A stretch of DNA of 64,000 bases from Caldicellulosiruptor hydrothermalis 108 (GTDB lineage Bacteria; Bacillota; Thermoanaerobacteria; Caldicellulosiruptorales; Caldicellulosiruptoraceae), in the NCBI RefSeq assembly GCF_000166355.1, contig NC_014652.1:650001-714000 (forward strand), given 5' to 3'. Position numbers and translations under genes: made by a program. The number at the start of each line of letters is the position of its first letter. Position 1 is the stretch's first letter. Under the pieces are notes generated by a model. It did not search any database and had not been told where the DNA came from. It saw only the letters and a program-made list of their open reading frames with translations. Shown piece after piece: positions 9,707 to 18,791 of the stretch.

Positions 9707-10129
9707 ATGGAACAGTATTTAATTTTCAGGCTTGCGGATGAGCATTATGGACTGAGTGTGAATCATATAGAGAATATTGAAAAACTTATGCCAATAACCC
9801 GTGTACCTCACACAAAAGAGTATGTAAAAGGAGTCATAAATCTTCGAGGCGAGATTGTACCAGTCATTGACCTTTGTGAAAAGATTGGGGTTGAAAAAGA
9901 GGAGTTTGGTGAAGAGACAAGGATTTTGATTGTCAACTGGAAAGGCGAGTTCAAGGTAGGACTGATAATTGACGAGGTTCTGGATGTGGTATATCTTTCT
10001 AAAGAAGATTTTGACCAAGCAACAAGGGACAGGAACGAGTTTAAGTTTTCAATTGCAAAGTATAACGGCTTGCTCATAAACATCATCAACCTTGAAGATG
10101 TGCTTTTTGAAAAAGCCGAGGAGGTTTAA
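9707..10129 (+). CDS. cheW: Chemotaxis coupling protein CheW (first copy)
   Basis: CheW links receptors to CheA in the chemosensory array. The 140-residue protein is a single CheW domain, with typical blocks FRLADEHYGLSVNHIENIEKL at the N-terminus, the segment VKGVINLRGEIVPVIDL near residues 42-58 and a C-terminal DEVLDVV block. It lies directly between cheA and cheC. A second, diverged CheW gene occurs at 50284, so the organism has at least two coupling proteins. Confidence 0.95.
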   Translation: MEQYLIFRLADEHYGLSVNHIENIEKLMPITRVPHTKEYVKGVINLRGEIVPVIDLCEKIGVEKEEFGEETRILIVNWKGEFKVGLIIDEVLDVVYLSKEDFDQATRDRNEFKFSIAKYNGLLINIINLEDVLFEKAEEV

Positions 10130-10134
10130 TTTTT

Positions 10135-10752
10135 ATGAATTTGTCAAATAGTGAAATAAATGAAATGTATTTGGATGTATTAAAAGAGCTGGGGAACATA
10201 GGAACAGGCAATGCAGTGTCAGCTCTTGCTATGATGATTGGCAGGAAAATAAACATGAAGGTTCCTGTTGTAAAGATGGTAAAACTCCAAGAAGTTCCGG
10301 AGATACTTGGCGGGGCAGAGATTCCTGTAGTTGGAATTTTATTGAACGTGGAAGGCGACATCGAAGGATTTATCATGTTTGTTATGTCTCAAGCTTCTGC
10401 CCACCTTCTTGTTAACATGTTAATGGGTACAGCTTTAAATGGATACAGTGAGTTTACAGAGATAGAAAAGTCTGCTTTGATGGAGATAGGGAACATCTTG
10501 GCAGGGGCGTATTTAACAGCACTATCAACTCTTACAGGTTTTAAGATGATTCAATCTGTTCCGCAGCTTGCTGAGGATATGGCAGGTGCAATTTTAAGTT
10601 TTCCTGCCATTCAGTTTGGCGAGACAGGTGACACTGCACTTTATATCGAAACCGAGATTTTTGAAGAAAGTAGTAGGATTGTTGCTGATTTTTTTCTTAT
10701 ACCAACAATAGAGTCATATCAAAAAATGTTAAAAGCACTGGGAGTAGCATAG
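10135..10752 (+). CDS. cheC: CheY-P phosphatase CheC
   Basis: CheC removes phosphate from CheY-P and regulates the deamidase CheD. The 205-residue protein shows the two pseudo-symmetrical CheC active-site helices: ELGNIGTGNA near residues 19-28 and MEIGNILAGAY near residues 115-125. Its gene is followed after three bases by cheD, the established partner that it binds. A separate CheX-type phosphatase gene is encoded at 21819 in the same window. Confidence 0.95.
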   Translation: MNLSNSEINEMYLDVLKELGNIGTGNAVSALAMMIGRKINMKVPVVKMVKLQEVPEILGGAEIPVVGILLNVEGDIEGFIMFVMSQASAHLLVNMLMGTALNGYSEFTEIEKSALMEIGNILAGAYLTALSTLTGFKMIQSVPQLAEDMAGAILSFPAIQFGETGDTALYIETEIFEESSRIVADFFLIPTIESYQKMLKALGVA

Positions 10753-10755
10753 AAG

Positions 10756-11238
10756 ATGATGGAGATTATAAAGGTAGGCATGGCAGATTTGAATGTTACA
10801 AGCTATCCAAATGCTCTTACCACACTTGGACTTGGTTCTTGTGTAGGGGTGTGTATATACGACACAAAGACAAAGATAATAGGGATGATACATATTATGC
10901 TTCCTTACAGCTGGGGTGTGAAAAATAATACTAATCCTGCAAAGTTTGCAGATACAGGTATTCCACTACTCATAGAGAAGATGGAAGAACTTGGTGCTGC
11001 AAAGAAGAACATGGTTGCAAAGCTTGCAGGCGGAGCTCAGATGTTTGAGGTAACACGTAGCGAGTTCATGAATATTGGAAAAAGAAATGTGGAGGCTGCT
11101 AAAAAGGTTTTACAGGAACAGAATATATCCATTGTAGCAGAAGACACTGGAGGAAATTATGGTAGAACAATTATATTTTATTCAGAAGATGGCAGACTTG
11201 AAATAAAGACAATTGGCAAGGGAACAAAAACAATTTAA
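10756..11238 (+). CDS. cheD: Chemoreceptor glutamine deamidase CheD
   Basis: CheD deamidates glutamines on chemoreceptors and is an activity partner of CheC. The 160-residue protein has the conserved LGLGSCVGV with the catalytic Cys29, a Thr at position 23, and His46 in MIHIMLP, matching the Cys-His-Thr arrangement of the family. Two adjacent ATG codons (10756, 10759) could serve as start. Tight linkage to cheC supports the assignment. Confidence 0.95.
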   Translation: MMEIIKVGMADLNVTSYPNALTTLGLGSCVGVCIYDTKTKIIGMIHIMLPYSWGVKNNTNPAKFADTGIPLLIEKMEELGAAKKNMVAKLAGGAQMFEVTRSEFMNIGKRNVEAAKKVLQEQNISIVAEDTGGNYGRTIIFYSEDGRLEIKTIGKGTKTI

Positions 11239-11255
11239 AGGAGAAGACTTGAGAG

Positions 11256-11447
11256 TTGAAAGGGGAGCAACTATTACCTGAGATTATAGCACTTGTGGGA
11301 GGAAGTATTGTCCTTATTGCATGTCTTGTTACAAGGAAATCTGGAGAATATACATTTTTTGCAACTGCTGTGGTGTCGATTATAGGTTATGTGTTTGGAA
11401 GTGTAGTTAAGAATATATTGAATGACAGCAAGGACCACAATCCTTAA
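11256..11447 (+). CDS. Small two-helix membrane protein of the fla/che operon
   Basis: I do not recognise this 63-residue product. It starts at a TTG preceded by AAAGGAG nine bases upstream; an upstream in-frame stop (11250) rules out a longer form. It is strongly hydrophobic, with two probable membrane helices, IIALVGGSIVLIACLV (residues 9-24) and FFATAVVSIIGYVFGSVV (residues 33-50), and a charged tail (KNILNDSKDHNP). It sits between cheD and the sigma factor gene with no gaps, so it is expressed with the motility genes. A motility-linked role is inferred from position only. Confidence 0.72.
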   Translation: MKGEQLLPEIIALVGGSIVLIACLVTRKSGEYTFFATAVVSIIGYVFGSVVKNILNDSKDHNP

Positions 11448-11464
11448 ATAGCTGAGAGGTACGA

Positions 11465-12211
11465 ATGGGTATGGATGATGCACTTTTGTGGGAAAAGTTT
11501 ATAAAGACCAAAGACCCAAAAATAAAAGAACAGCTTATAATAAAATACATGCCGCTTGTAAAGCTTGTGGCTGGCAGAATGGCCATTTATTTTGGCGGTA
11601 ATGTTGAGTATGATGACTTGGTAAGTTATGGTTCAATTGGTCTTCTTGATGCAATCGAAAAGTTTGACAGTCAAAAAGGGGTCAAGTTTGAAACGTATGC
11701 ATATACAAGAATAAAAGGTGCAATAATTGACTGTGTTAGAAGCCAGGACTTTTTGCCACGAAGCATTCGACAGAAAGCAAAAGAGATAGAAAAAGCGTAC
11801 ATTGAGATAGAAAAAGAAGGTAAAACCCCGACAGACCAGGAAGTTGCCAAAAGGATTGGAATATCAGTTGATGAACTTCAAAAACTGCAGGATAGAATAT
11901 CGAGTGGTATGATTATTTCACTGGATAGTTTTTTAGAACAGAACTATGAAAGCAAGATTGGCGGGCTTGAAGATTTCGTGTCCCAGCCAGAACATTTTAT
12001 AGAGAATGAAGAACTTAAAACTGTGTTAAGACAGCAGATAGATAATCTTATGGAGAATGAAAGGATGGTGATAGTGCTTTATTACTATGAAGAGCTGAGC
12101 ATAAAAGAGATAGCAAAAGTTCTGGGCGTATCTGAATCACGTGTAAGTCAGCTTCACACGCGAGCGCTTTTAAAGTTGAGAAGTGCTTTACAAAAGTATT
12201 TGGAAAAATAA
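11465..12211 (+). CDS. sigD: Flagellar sigma factor (SigD/FliA/WhiG type)
   Basis: This 248-residue protein is a sigma-70 family factor of the flagellar class, which directs late flagellar and chemotaxis transcription. Region 2 is visible as YMPLVKLVAGRMA through KFETYAYTRIKGAIIDCVR, region 3 as AKEIEKAYIEIEKE, and region 4 as the C-terminal HTH (LSIKEIAKVLGVSESRVSQLHTRAL). In Bacillus sigD also lies near the end of the fla/che operon and is followed by swrB, the same order seen here with some insertions. The ATG is preceded by GAGAGGT. Confidence 0.94.
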   Translation: MGMDDALLWEKFIKTKDPKIKEQLIIKYMPLVKLVAGRMAIYFGGNVEYDDLVSYGSIGLLDAIEKFDSQKGVKFETYAYTRIKGAIIDCVRSQDFLPRSIRQKAKEIEKAYIEIEKEGKTPTDQEVAKRIGISVDELQKLQDRISSGMIISLDSFLEQNYESKIGGLEDFVSQPEHFIENEELKTVLRQQIDNLMENERMVIVLYYYEELSIKEIAKVLGVSESRVSQLHTRALLKLRSALQKYLEK

Positions 12212-12246
12212 TATTTATTTTTTTGCGGGGAAAGGGGTACATTAGG

Positions 12247-13632
12247 ATGTCAAGTGAACAAAAGGTTGATATAAAGGTTATGGTGACATCAGATAGACTA
12301 AAAGCAAGCGTGGTGCTTGTACAAAATCAAAATGGTGTGGATTTGACATTTGAAAATGTGATGAACAAACTGAGAGAAAATAAAATTGCGTTTGGGATAG
12401 ATGAAGAAGCCATAAAAAAGCTTATTGAAAATCCCATTTTTGGAACCCCTGTTGTGGTTGCCCAGGGAAAACCGCCTGGCAGACCTGTTGATGGCAAGCT
12501 CATATATCATTTTGATATCAAACGTGAGATAAGGCCCAAAGAACTTCCTGATGGAAGAGTTGATTACAAGGACTTAGGAATTGTCCAGAATGTGCGAAAA
12601 GATGATGTTCTTGTTACAATGATAGATCCTGTTGACGGAGAAGATGGTAGGGATGTTTTTGGAGGGGTGATAAGAGGTCAGAAAGGAAGAAAGTTAAATC
12701 TTCCAAGGGGGAAAAATACATACGTAGATACTGACGGTCATACCTTAAAAGCTGCATGCGATGGCCAGGTGTGCATAATCGAAGGCAAAGTAACAGTTCT
12801 AAACACATTGGAAATTGACTCTGACGTTGACAACTCAACAGGCAATATAAACTTTGTTGGTAATGTCCACATAAAGGGAAGTGTGCTTTCTGGGTTTAAA
12901 GTTGTTGCTGAAGGAAATGTAGAGGTTGATGGTATTGTCGAGGCAGCTGAAATTGAGGCAAAAGGGAACGTAGTGCTGCACAAAGGAATCACAGGTATGG
13001 GCAAGGGTAAAGTTGTTGCAGGCAAGAGCGTTTTTGCAAAGTTTATTGAGAACGCTACTGTTGTTGCTGGTGAAGATGTTCAGGCAGAGGCAATTGTTCA
13101 CAGCGACGTAAAGTGCGGGAATAAACTTATTCTTGTTGGAAGAAAAGCCTCCATTGTTGGTGGGTCTTGTAAGGTTGGTAAAGAGGTTGAAGCAAAGGTA
13201 ATAGGATCATATCTTTCCACAACTACTGAGATAGAAGTTGGGGTTGATCCTCTTATGGTGGAAAGGTACAGAGAGATAAAGAAAGAGATGTCAGAACTAA
13301 GAGAAAATATAAAAAAATGTGACCAGGGGATTGAGGTTTTGAGGAAGATTGAAGCAGCAGGTCTTTTGACAGACGAGAAAAGAGAGATGCTTCAAAAGTT
13401 TACAAGGTCAAAGATTATGGCATCAGAAAGATTAAAAGCATTGCAGAGTGAATTTGAAGAGATTGAAAAAAGACTTGAGGAGAGAAACGAAGGAATTGTT
13501 AAGGTTCAGGATACCGTATACCCTGGGGTTAAGATAACCATAGGAAATGTGTGCAAGCTCATAAAAGAGCCGGTAAAATACTGCAGGATTTACCGGGAGG
13601 ATGCTGACATCAAGATAGCACCGTATGCTTAA
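12247..13632 (+). CDS. FapA-family (DUF342) polymer-like protein
   Basis: The 461-residue product belongs to the FapA/DUF342 family: an N-terminal FapA domain, a central beta-helix built of short repeats (GNVHIKGSVLSGFKV, AEGNVEVDGIVEAAEIEA), and a C-terminal coiled coil around residues 340-425. I prefer the ATG at 12247 because GGGGAAAGGGG lies 10 bases upstream; a TTG at 12223 precedes that site. DUF342 proteins are common in clostridial flagellar operons after the sigma factor. A link to membrane or cell-surface organisation is known only for some relatives. Confidence 0.88.
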   Translation: MSSEQKVDIKVMVTSDRLKASVVLVQNQNGVDLTFENVMNKLRENKIAFGIDEEAIKKLIENPIFGTPVVVAQGKPPGRPVDGKLIYHFDIKREIRPKELPDGRVDYKDLGIVQNVRKDDVLVTMIDPVDGEDGRDVFGGVIRGQKGRKLNLPRGKNTYVDTDGHTLKAACDGQVCIIEGKVTVLNTLEIDSDVDNSTGNINFVGNVHIKGSVLSGFKVVAEGNVEVDGIVEAAEIEAKGNVVLHKGITGMGKGKVVAGKSVFAKFIENATVVAGEDVQAEAIVHSDVKCGNKLILVGRKASIVGGSCKVGKEVEAKVIGSYLSTTTEIEVGVDPLMVERYREIKKEMSELRENIKKCDQGIEVLRKIEAAGLLTDEKREMLQKFTRSKIMASERLKALQSEFEEIEKRLEERNEGIVKVQDTVYPGVKITIGNVCKLIKEPVKYCRIYREDADIKIAPYA

Positions 13633-13680
13633 AGCTAAGGATTTTTATTGCTTTTGTAGATAAGAGGGAGATGGTGGAAG

Positions 13681-13944
13681 ATGAATATAAGACCAATTGA
13701 TGTAAAGATTTTGTATCCCAAATTAACAGAGGTGTCGCAGGTTGTGCTTGGTGAGCAACAAAAAGAGAATATGCTAAGGCACATAAATAGCCAGAAAAAC
13801 CAGGCAAAAGTAGATGAGGATTTGAGAAGAGTAAGAGAAAAAGACAATGCATCTGAGATTAGACTTTCTCAAAAACAGGAAAGAGAAAAACAGGAACCAA
13901 AAAAATCTAAAAAGCAACAGAAAGGGTTTGATATTAGAATATAA
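13681..13944 (+). CDS. Small charged protein of the fla/che operon, unknown
   Basis: I do not recognise this 87-residue protein. The N-terminal third (RPIDVKILYPKLTEVSQV) looks ordered; the rest is very rich in K, E, R and Q, probably helical or unfolded, and ends in KKQQKGFDIRI. No membrane segment or signal peptide is present. The ATG has GGGAGATGG just upstream. Its place between the FapA-like gene and the SwrB-like gene makes it part of the motility transcript. Confidence 0.72.
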   Translation: MNIRPIDVKILYPKLTEVSQVVLGEQQKENMLRHINSQKNQAKVDEDLRRVREKDNASEIRLSQKQEREKQEPKKSKKQQKGFDIRI

Positions 13945-13973
13945 AGTTTTGTAGAGGAGAAGATAAGAAGAAA

Positions 13974-14504
13974 ATGGATGCCTATGTAATCTTGTTTATA
14001 TTTTTTGGACTAATTTTAATATTGTGGTCATTGAGGTCGATAAAAAAGGATATAGAAAGAGGCGAGAAGATTTTACATGAGTCAGAAAAGGCTCAAAAAA
14101 CTCTTTCACAGCTTTTGAATGAAGCCATTGAGACAATTGAGGAATTGGATAGCTTTGGAGAGTATATAATTGAAAGAATAGAAAACAAGGTAAGATGGGC
14201 AAAAGGTGAGATTTTAGATATTGAAGCAACGCCAGTCAAGGGAAATACTGAACATCTAAACACTGAGGAAAAAGTTGAAAAGACAGCTGAGACAAAATCT
14301 TATGCAGGAAAAGAAGATTATATTGAACCTGGCAATGATATGCAGAAAGATGAGAACAAAAAACGCTCAAAAGAAGAGCTTTACAGAAAAGCGGTTGAGC
14401 TTTACAAACAGGGATATACAGTAGAACAGATTGCATCGAGCTTAAATATTGGCAAGGGTGAAGCAAAGCTTGCTATAAGGATAGTTGGGAGGGAGAGCAG
14501 CTGA
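13974..14504 (+). CDS. SwrB-like membrane-anchored motility protein
   Basis: The 176-residue product has an N-terminal membrane helix (VILFIFFGLILILWSL, residues 4-19), a coiled-coil and low-complexity middle rich in E, K and T, and a C-terminal helix-turn-helix-like end (ELYRKAVELYKQGYTVEQIA, then SSLNIGKGEAKLAIRI). This build matches SwrB of Bacillus, encoded just after sigD and known to promote assembly of the FliP-containing export apparatus and swarming; the similarity is by architecture and position, not by clear sequence identity. Its TGA overlaps a possible CTG start of the next gene. Confidence 0.72.
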   Translation: MDAYVILFIFFGLILILWSLRSIKKDIERGEKILHESEKAQKTLSQLLNEAIETIEELDSFGEYIIERIENKVRWAKGEILDIEATPVKGNTEHLNTEEKVEKTAETKSYAGKEDYIEPGNDMQKDENKKRSKEELYRKAVELYKQGYTVEQIASSLNIGKGEAKLAIRIVGRESS

Positions 14505-14821
14505 AGTGGTACAAGTTTTTTCTGCTGGGGATAGGAATTGGATGGGTACTTGGTGTGTGTGCAATGTATTTTGCTACTATTTCAAGTGCTAAAGATGTTT
14601 TACCAAATCTCAATAATACGGTGGATATTTATATTGACAGTATTGATAACCTTGCAGATGTTCTTTACCAAAATGGAGTTGTCCAGGACAAAGAGTCGTT
14701 TGAAAGATTTCTCAAGAACAAAAATTTGGTTTCTAACTTTTGGGTAGGCAAAAAGGTAACATTTTCAAGAGCAATGTCATATGAGGAGATTTTTGAGGCA
14801 GTATATAAGAGCCATAAGTAA
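14501..14821 (+). CDS. Short membrane protein resembling the MltG (YceG) N-terminal domain
   Basis: The frame downstream of the SwrB-like gene encodes a membrane helix (WYKFFLLGIGIGWVLGVCAM) and then an extracytoplasmic domain. The pattern NLADVLYQNGVVQDKESFERF, then a short link and AMSYEEIFEAV, resembles the LysM-like subdomain at the N-terminus of the lytic transglycosylase MltG, but the catalytic part is absent and the protein ends at about 106 residues. No ATG/GTG/TTG lies before the helix; a CTG at 14501 overlapping the upstream TGA (CTGA), with GGGAGGGAGAG before it, would keep the helix. A GTG at 14555 would cut it in half. Start and function are uncertain. Confidence 0.62.
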   Translation: MKWYKFFLLGIGIGWVLGVCAMYFATISSAKDVLPNLNNTVDIYIDSIDNLADVLYQNGVVQDKESFERFLKNKNLVSNFWVGKKVTFSRAMSYEEIFEAVYKSHK

Positions 14822-14839
14822 AACAAGCGGGGTTGGAAG

Positions 14840-15688
14840 ATGATAGAGACAATCAACAATATTCTGCCCGTAATTGTAAAGACGCTTGAGAGAGTTCATG
14901 ATAATAGCTGGAAGATGGATTATAATGTTCACGACAGCTATGAACTTATATTTGTAAAAAAAGGGAATATTGATTTTTGGGTAGAAGAAGAAAAAATAGA
15001 ACTAAAAGCTGGTGACCTTTTGATAATAAAACCTTTTACTAAGCACAAGTTTGAGGTTGCAAGCTCAAGTAAGGCTGAGTTTGTTGTAATGGGATTTTAT
15101 TTAAAGCCAGAGAGCAAAGCAAAGGTAGATGAACTAAAGGAGATTTATGGGTTTTTGAAAGTTTTAGAAGGCATAACAAACAGATTTTATTTTTTCCATG
15201 TTCGAAAAAGAAGCAATATTTTCTTTTGCTTAGAATCTATTCTTCATGAGGCAAAAGAAAACAAAAATAGCATTCTTCTTTATATAAAATGTCTGGAGCT
15301 CTTCATATATATAACCCGAGAAATTGACAGTCTTGAGATGATAAAAAATTACGACTATTCATTGATTGCCAAACATATTAAAGAGTACATTGACAATAAC
15401 TACATGGAAGACATAAAAATGGGTGATGTTGCAAAGAGGTTTTTCATGTCTGAAAGTAGTCTCTCGAGAATATTCAAGAATCATTTTGGGGTTTTGCCAA
15501 AAGAGTACCTGCTTTCAAAGAGGATAGAAAAGGCAAAAGAATATCTTTCCATCTCAAATCTAAAGATTAGCAATATTGCTATGATGTGTGGTTTTTCCTC
15601 ACTTCAGCGGTTTAACGACATTTTCAAAAAGTACACAGGTCTGAGTCCTACCCAGTATCGAAAGCTGATTTTGCAGGATTTTGAGTAA
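14840..15688 (+). CDS. AraC-family transcriptional regulator with cupin sensor domain
   Basis: The 282-residue product has an N-terminal cupin-like ligand-binding domain (DSYELIFVKKGNIDFWVEEE near residues 31-50; KAGDLLIIKPFTKHKFEV near residues 56-73) and a C-terminal AraC DNA-binding domain with two HTH units (about residues 183-280), ending in the signature GFSSLQRFNDIFKKYTGLSP. Such regulators often respond to sugars. No sugar genes are adjacent: it follows the motility genes and precedes groES, so the target cannot be read from context. Confidence 0.9.
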   Translation: MIETINNILPVIVKTLERVHDNSWKMDYNVHDSYELIFVKKGNIDFWVEEEKIELKAGDLLIIKPFTKHKFEVASSSKAEFVVMGFYLKPESKAKVDELKEIYGFLKVLEGITNRFYFFHVRKRSNIFFCLESILHEAKENKNSILLYIKCLELFIYITREIDSLEMIKNYDYSLIAKHIKEYIDNNYMEDIKMGDVAKRFFMSESSLSRIFKNHFGVLPKEYLLSKRIEKAKEYLSISNLKISNIAMMCGFSSLQRFNDIFKKYTGLSPTQYRKLILQDFE

Positions 15689-15812
15689 GCTACGTGACGT
15701 AAAAAAGTGAGCAATAAAGAGAAAATGAGAGTTTGAAGAAGATATTTTATTATTTTCCCATCAAATTCGGTGAAAATTGAATATAGTACGCTTTTTTTGA
15801 GTAAAATCAGAC

Positions 15813-15842
15813 TTGATTAGAAAAGGAAGAATATACTATAGT
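15813..15842 (+). promoter_or_regulatory. Probable sigma-A promoter of groES-groEL
   Basis: TTGATT at 15813-15818 and TATAGT at 15837-15842 are separated by 18 bases. The CIRCE operator begins 12 bases after the -10 element, so a transcript would start at or just before it, as in other HrcA-controlled operons. A second possible -10 (TATACT, 15832-15837) has a poor 13-base spacing. Confidence 0.7.
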
Positions 15843-15853
15843 ATTTATTGTGA

Positions 15854-15880
15854 TTAGCACTCATCGAAAGTGAGTGCTAA
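15854..15880 (+). promoter_or_regulatory. CIRCE operator (HrcA binding site)
   Basis: TTAGCACTC (15854-15862) and GAGTGCTAA (15872-15880) form a perfect 9-base inverted repeat separated by exactly nine bases, identical to the CIRCE consensus. It lies between the groES promoter and the groES ribosome site. HrcA repressor binding here would couple groESL to heat shock. HrcA itself is not in the window. Confidence 0.98.
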
Positions 15881-15908
15881 CAAACTTGAAAAAGGAGGGG
15901 AAAGCTCA

Positions 15909-16196
15909 ATGAAAATCAGACCAATTGGTGATAGAATACTCATCAAGTTCAAGGAAAGAGAAGAGGTAACAAAGAGTGGTATAGTTCTTCCAGACACTGT
16001 AAAGGAAAAACCACAGATTGCTGAGGTAATCGAGGTTGGTCCTGGTGGAATTGTTGATGGTGAGAAGGTTGAAATGGTTGTAAAGAAAGGTGATAAGGTA
16101 ATTGTAAGCAAATATGCTGGTACAGAAATCAAGATTGATGGTGAAGAATACACAATAATCAGACAAGATGACGTCTTGGCAATTATTGAAGACTAA
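15909..16196 (+). CDS. groES: Co-chaperonin GroES
   Basis: GroES caps the GroEL barrel during assisted folding. The 95-residue product starts at the ATG at 15909, preceded by AAAGGAGGGG; a longer in-frame version would begin inside the CIRCE element and is not credible. Family blocks are visible: [12 protein letters not shown] at the start, a mobile loop around [15 protein letters not shown], and [15 protein letters not shown] near the end. groEL follows after 30 bases. Confidence 0.98.
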   Translation: MKIRPIGDRILIKFKEREEVTKSGIVLPDTVKEKPQIAEVIEVGPGGIVDGEKVEMVVKKGDKVIVSKYAGTEIKIDGEEYTIIRQDDVLAIIED

Positions 16197-16202
16197 TTTT
16201 GA

Positions 16203-17846
<1,644 letters not shown>

Positions 17847-17853
17847 TTCAGAA

Positions 17854-17892
17854 AATAAAGGCTGCCATGATTGGCAGCCTTTATTTTTTTTT
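17854..17892 (+). terminator. Intrinsic terminator after groEL
   Basis: AATAAAGGCTGCC (17854-17866) pairs with GGCAGCCTTTATT (17873-17885) around a six-base loop and runs into a long T tract. It is eight bases after the groEL stop and very strong. Confidence 0.95.
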
Positions 17893-17900
17893 GATATAAT
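17871..17900 (+). promoter_or_regulatory. Candidate promoter overlapping the groEL terminator
   Basis: TTGGCA (17871-17876) lies in the 3' arm of the groEL terminator; TATAAT (17895-17900) follows after 18 bases and is preceded by TGA, an extended -10. It would drive the HAD phosphatase gene. The -10 is excellent, the -35 moderate. Confidence 0.55.
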
Positions 17901-17951
17901 AAATTGTAACAAATTCTTTTTAGAATCTATTAAAAAAGGTGAAAGCGAAAG

Positions 17952-18791
17952 ATGTATAAACTTATTGCAATTGACCTTGACATGACGCTTTTGGACAGAA
18001 ACAAAAATATCTCTTCCAGGAACAAAAAAGTTATTGAGCTTGCAAAGCAAAAAGGTGTGAAGATTGTTCTGTGCTCAGGAAGAATTCTCAAAGGCGTGAT
18101 GTATTTTGCAAAGGTTTTGGGACTTTGTGACCAGGTTATTGTTGCCTGCAACGGAGCAATTGTAAGAGACCTCAAGAAAGACAAAGATATCTATTATGTT
18201 GGTCTTGAAAACCAAAAAAGTTTGGAAATTGCTAGAATTTGCAAAGAAAATGATATCTATTATCATTATTATTTTCAAGACACAATGATAGCAAGAAAGC
18301 TTGATTATTCGTCTAAATTTTACTATGAAAAGAATAAGGAGCTTCCTGAAGAAGAGAGAATTAATATCATAATTGACGATTCTGAAAATACCCTTAAAGC
18401 TTGTGGTAATTTAGTAACTAAATTTGTCATCATTGACAAAGATGTAGAAAAGGTAAACCATGTGAGAAAAATAATAGAAAGAGAGATTCCAGGTGTTGAG
18501 ACCACAAAGTCAGACATCAACATTTTGGAAGTTATGAAAGAGGGTGTTAACAAGAAGAGGGCACTTGAATTTGTCTGTTCTTATTTGGGAATAGCGCCAG
18601 AGGAAGTGATGGCAATAGGTGACAATGAAAACGACCTGCAGATGATAGAGTTTGCCGGGCTTGGCGTTGCAATGGAGAATGCCATTGAAGAGCTTAAAGA
18701 AATAGCAGATTATGTGACAAAATCTTATGAAGATGACGGGGTGGCAAGAGCGATAGAAAAGTTTGTTTTGGGGGAAGCAGTTAATGTGTAA
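17952..18791 (+). CDS. HAD-superfamily phosphatase, Cof type
   Basis: The 279-residue product is a Cof-type HAD hydrolase. Motif I is DLDMTLLD near residue 9, motif II SGR in LCSGRIL, and motif IV GDNENDLQMI near residue 220, with the large C2 cap between. Such enzymes dephosphorylate sugar phosphates or similar small molecules with low specificity, so no substrate is proposed. A second Cof-type gene lies at 33550. Its 3' end overlaps the DUF362 gene by eight bases. Confidence 0.92.
   Translation: MYKLIAIDLDMTLLDRNKNISSRNKKVIELAKQKGVKIVLCSGRILKGVMYFAKVLGLCDQVIVACNGAIVRDLKKDKDIYYVGLENQKSLEIARICKENDIYYHYYFQDTMIARKLDYSSKFYYEKNKELPEEERINIIIDDSENTLKACGNLVTKFVIIDKDVEKVNHVRKIIEREIPGVETTKSDINILEVMKEGVNKKRALEFVCSYLGIAPEEVMAIGDNENDLQMIEFAGLGVAMENAIEELKEIADYVTKSYEDDGVARAIEKFVLGEAVNV

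Noticed and set aside
14538-14747. Alternative + frame inside the MltG-like gene (69 codons)
   Set aside because: It has no ribosome site, no recognisable protein pattern, and competes with a frame showing a membrane helix and a domain pattern.
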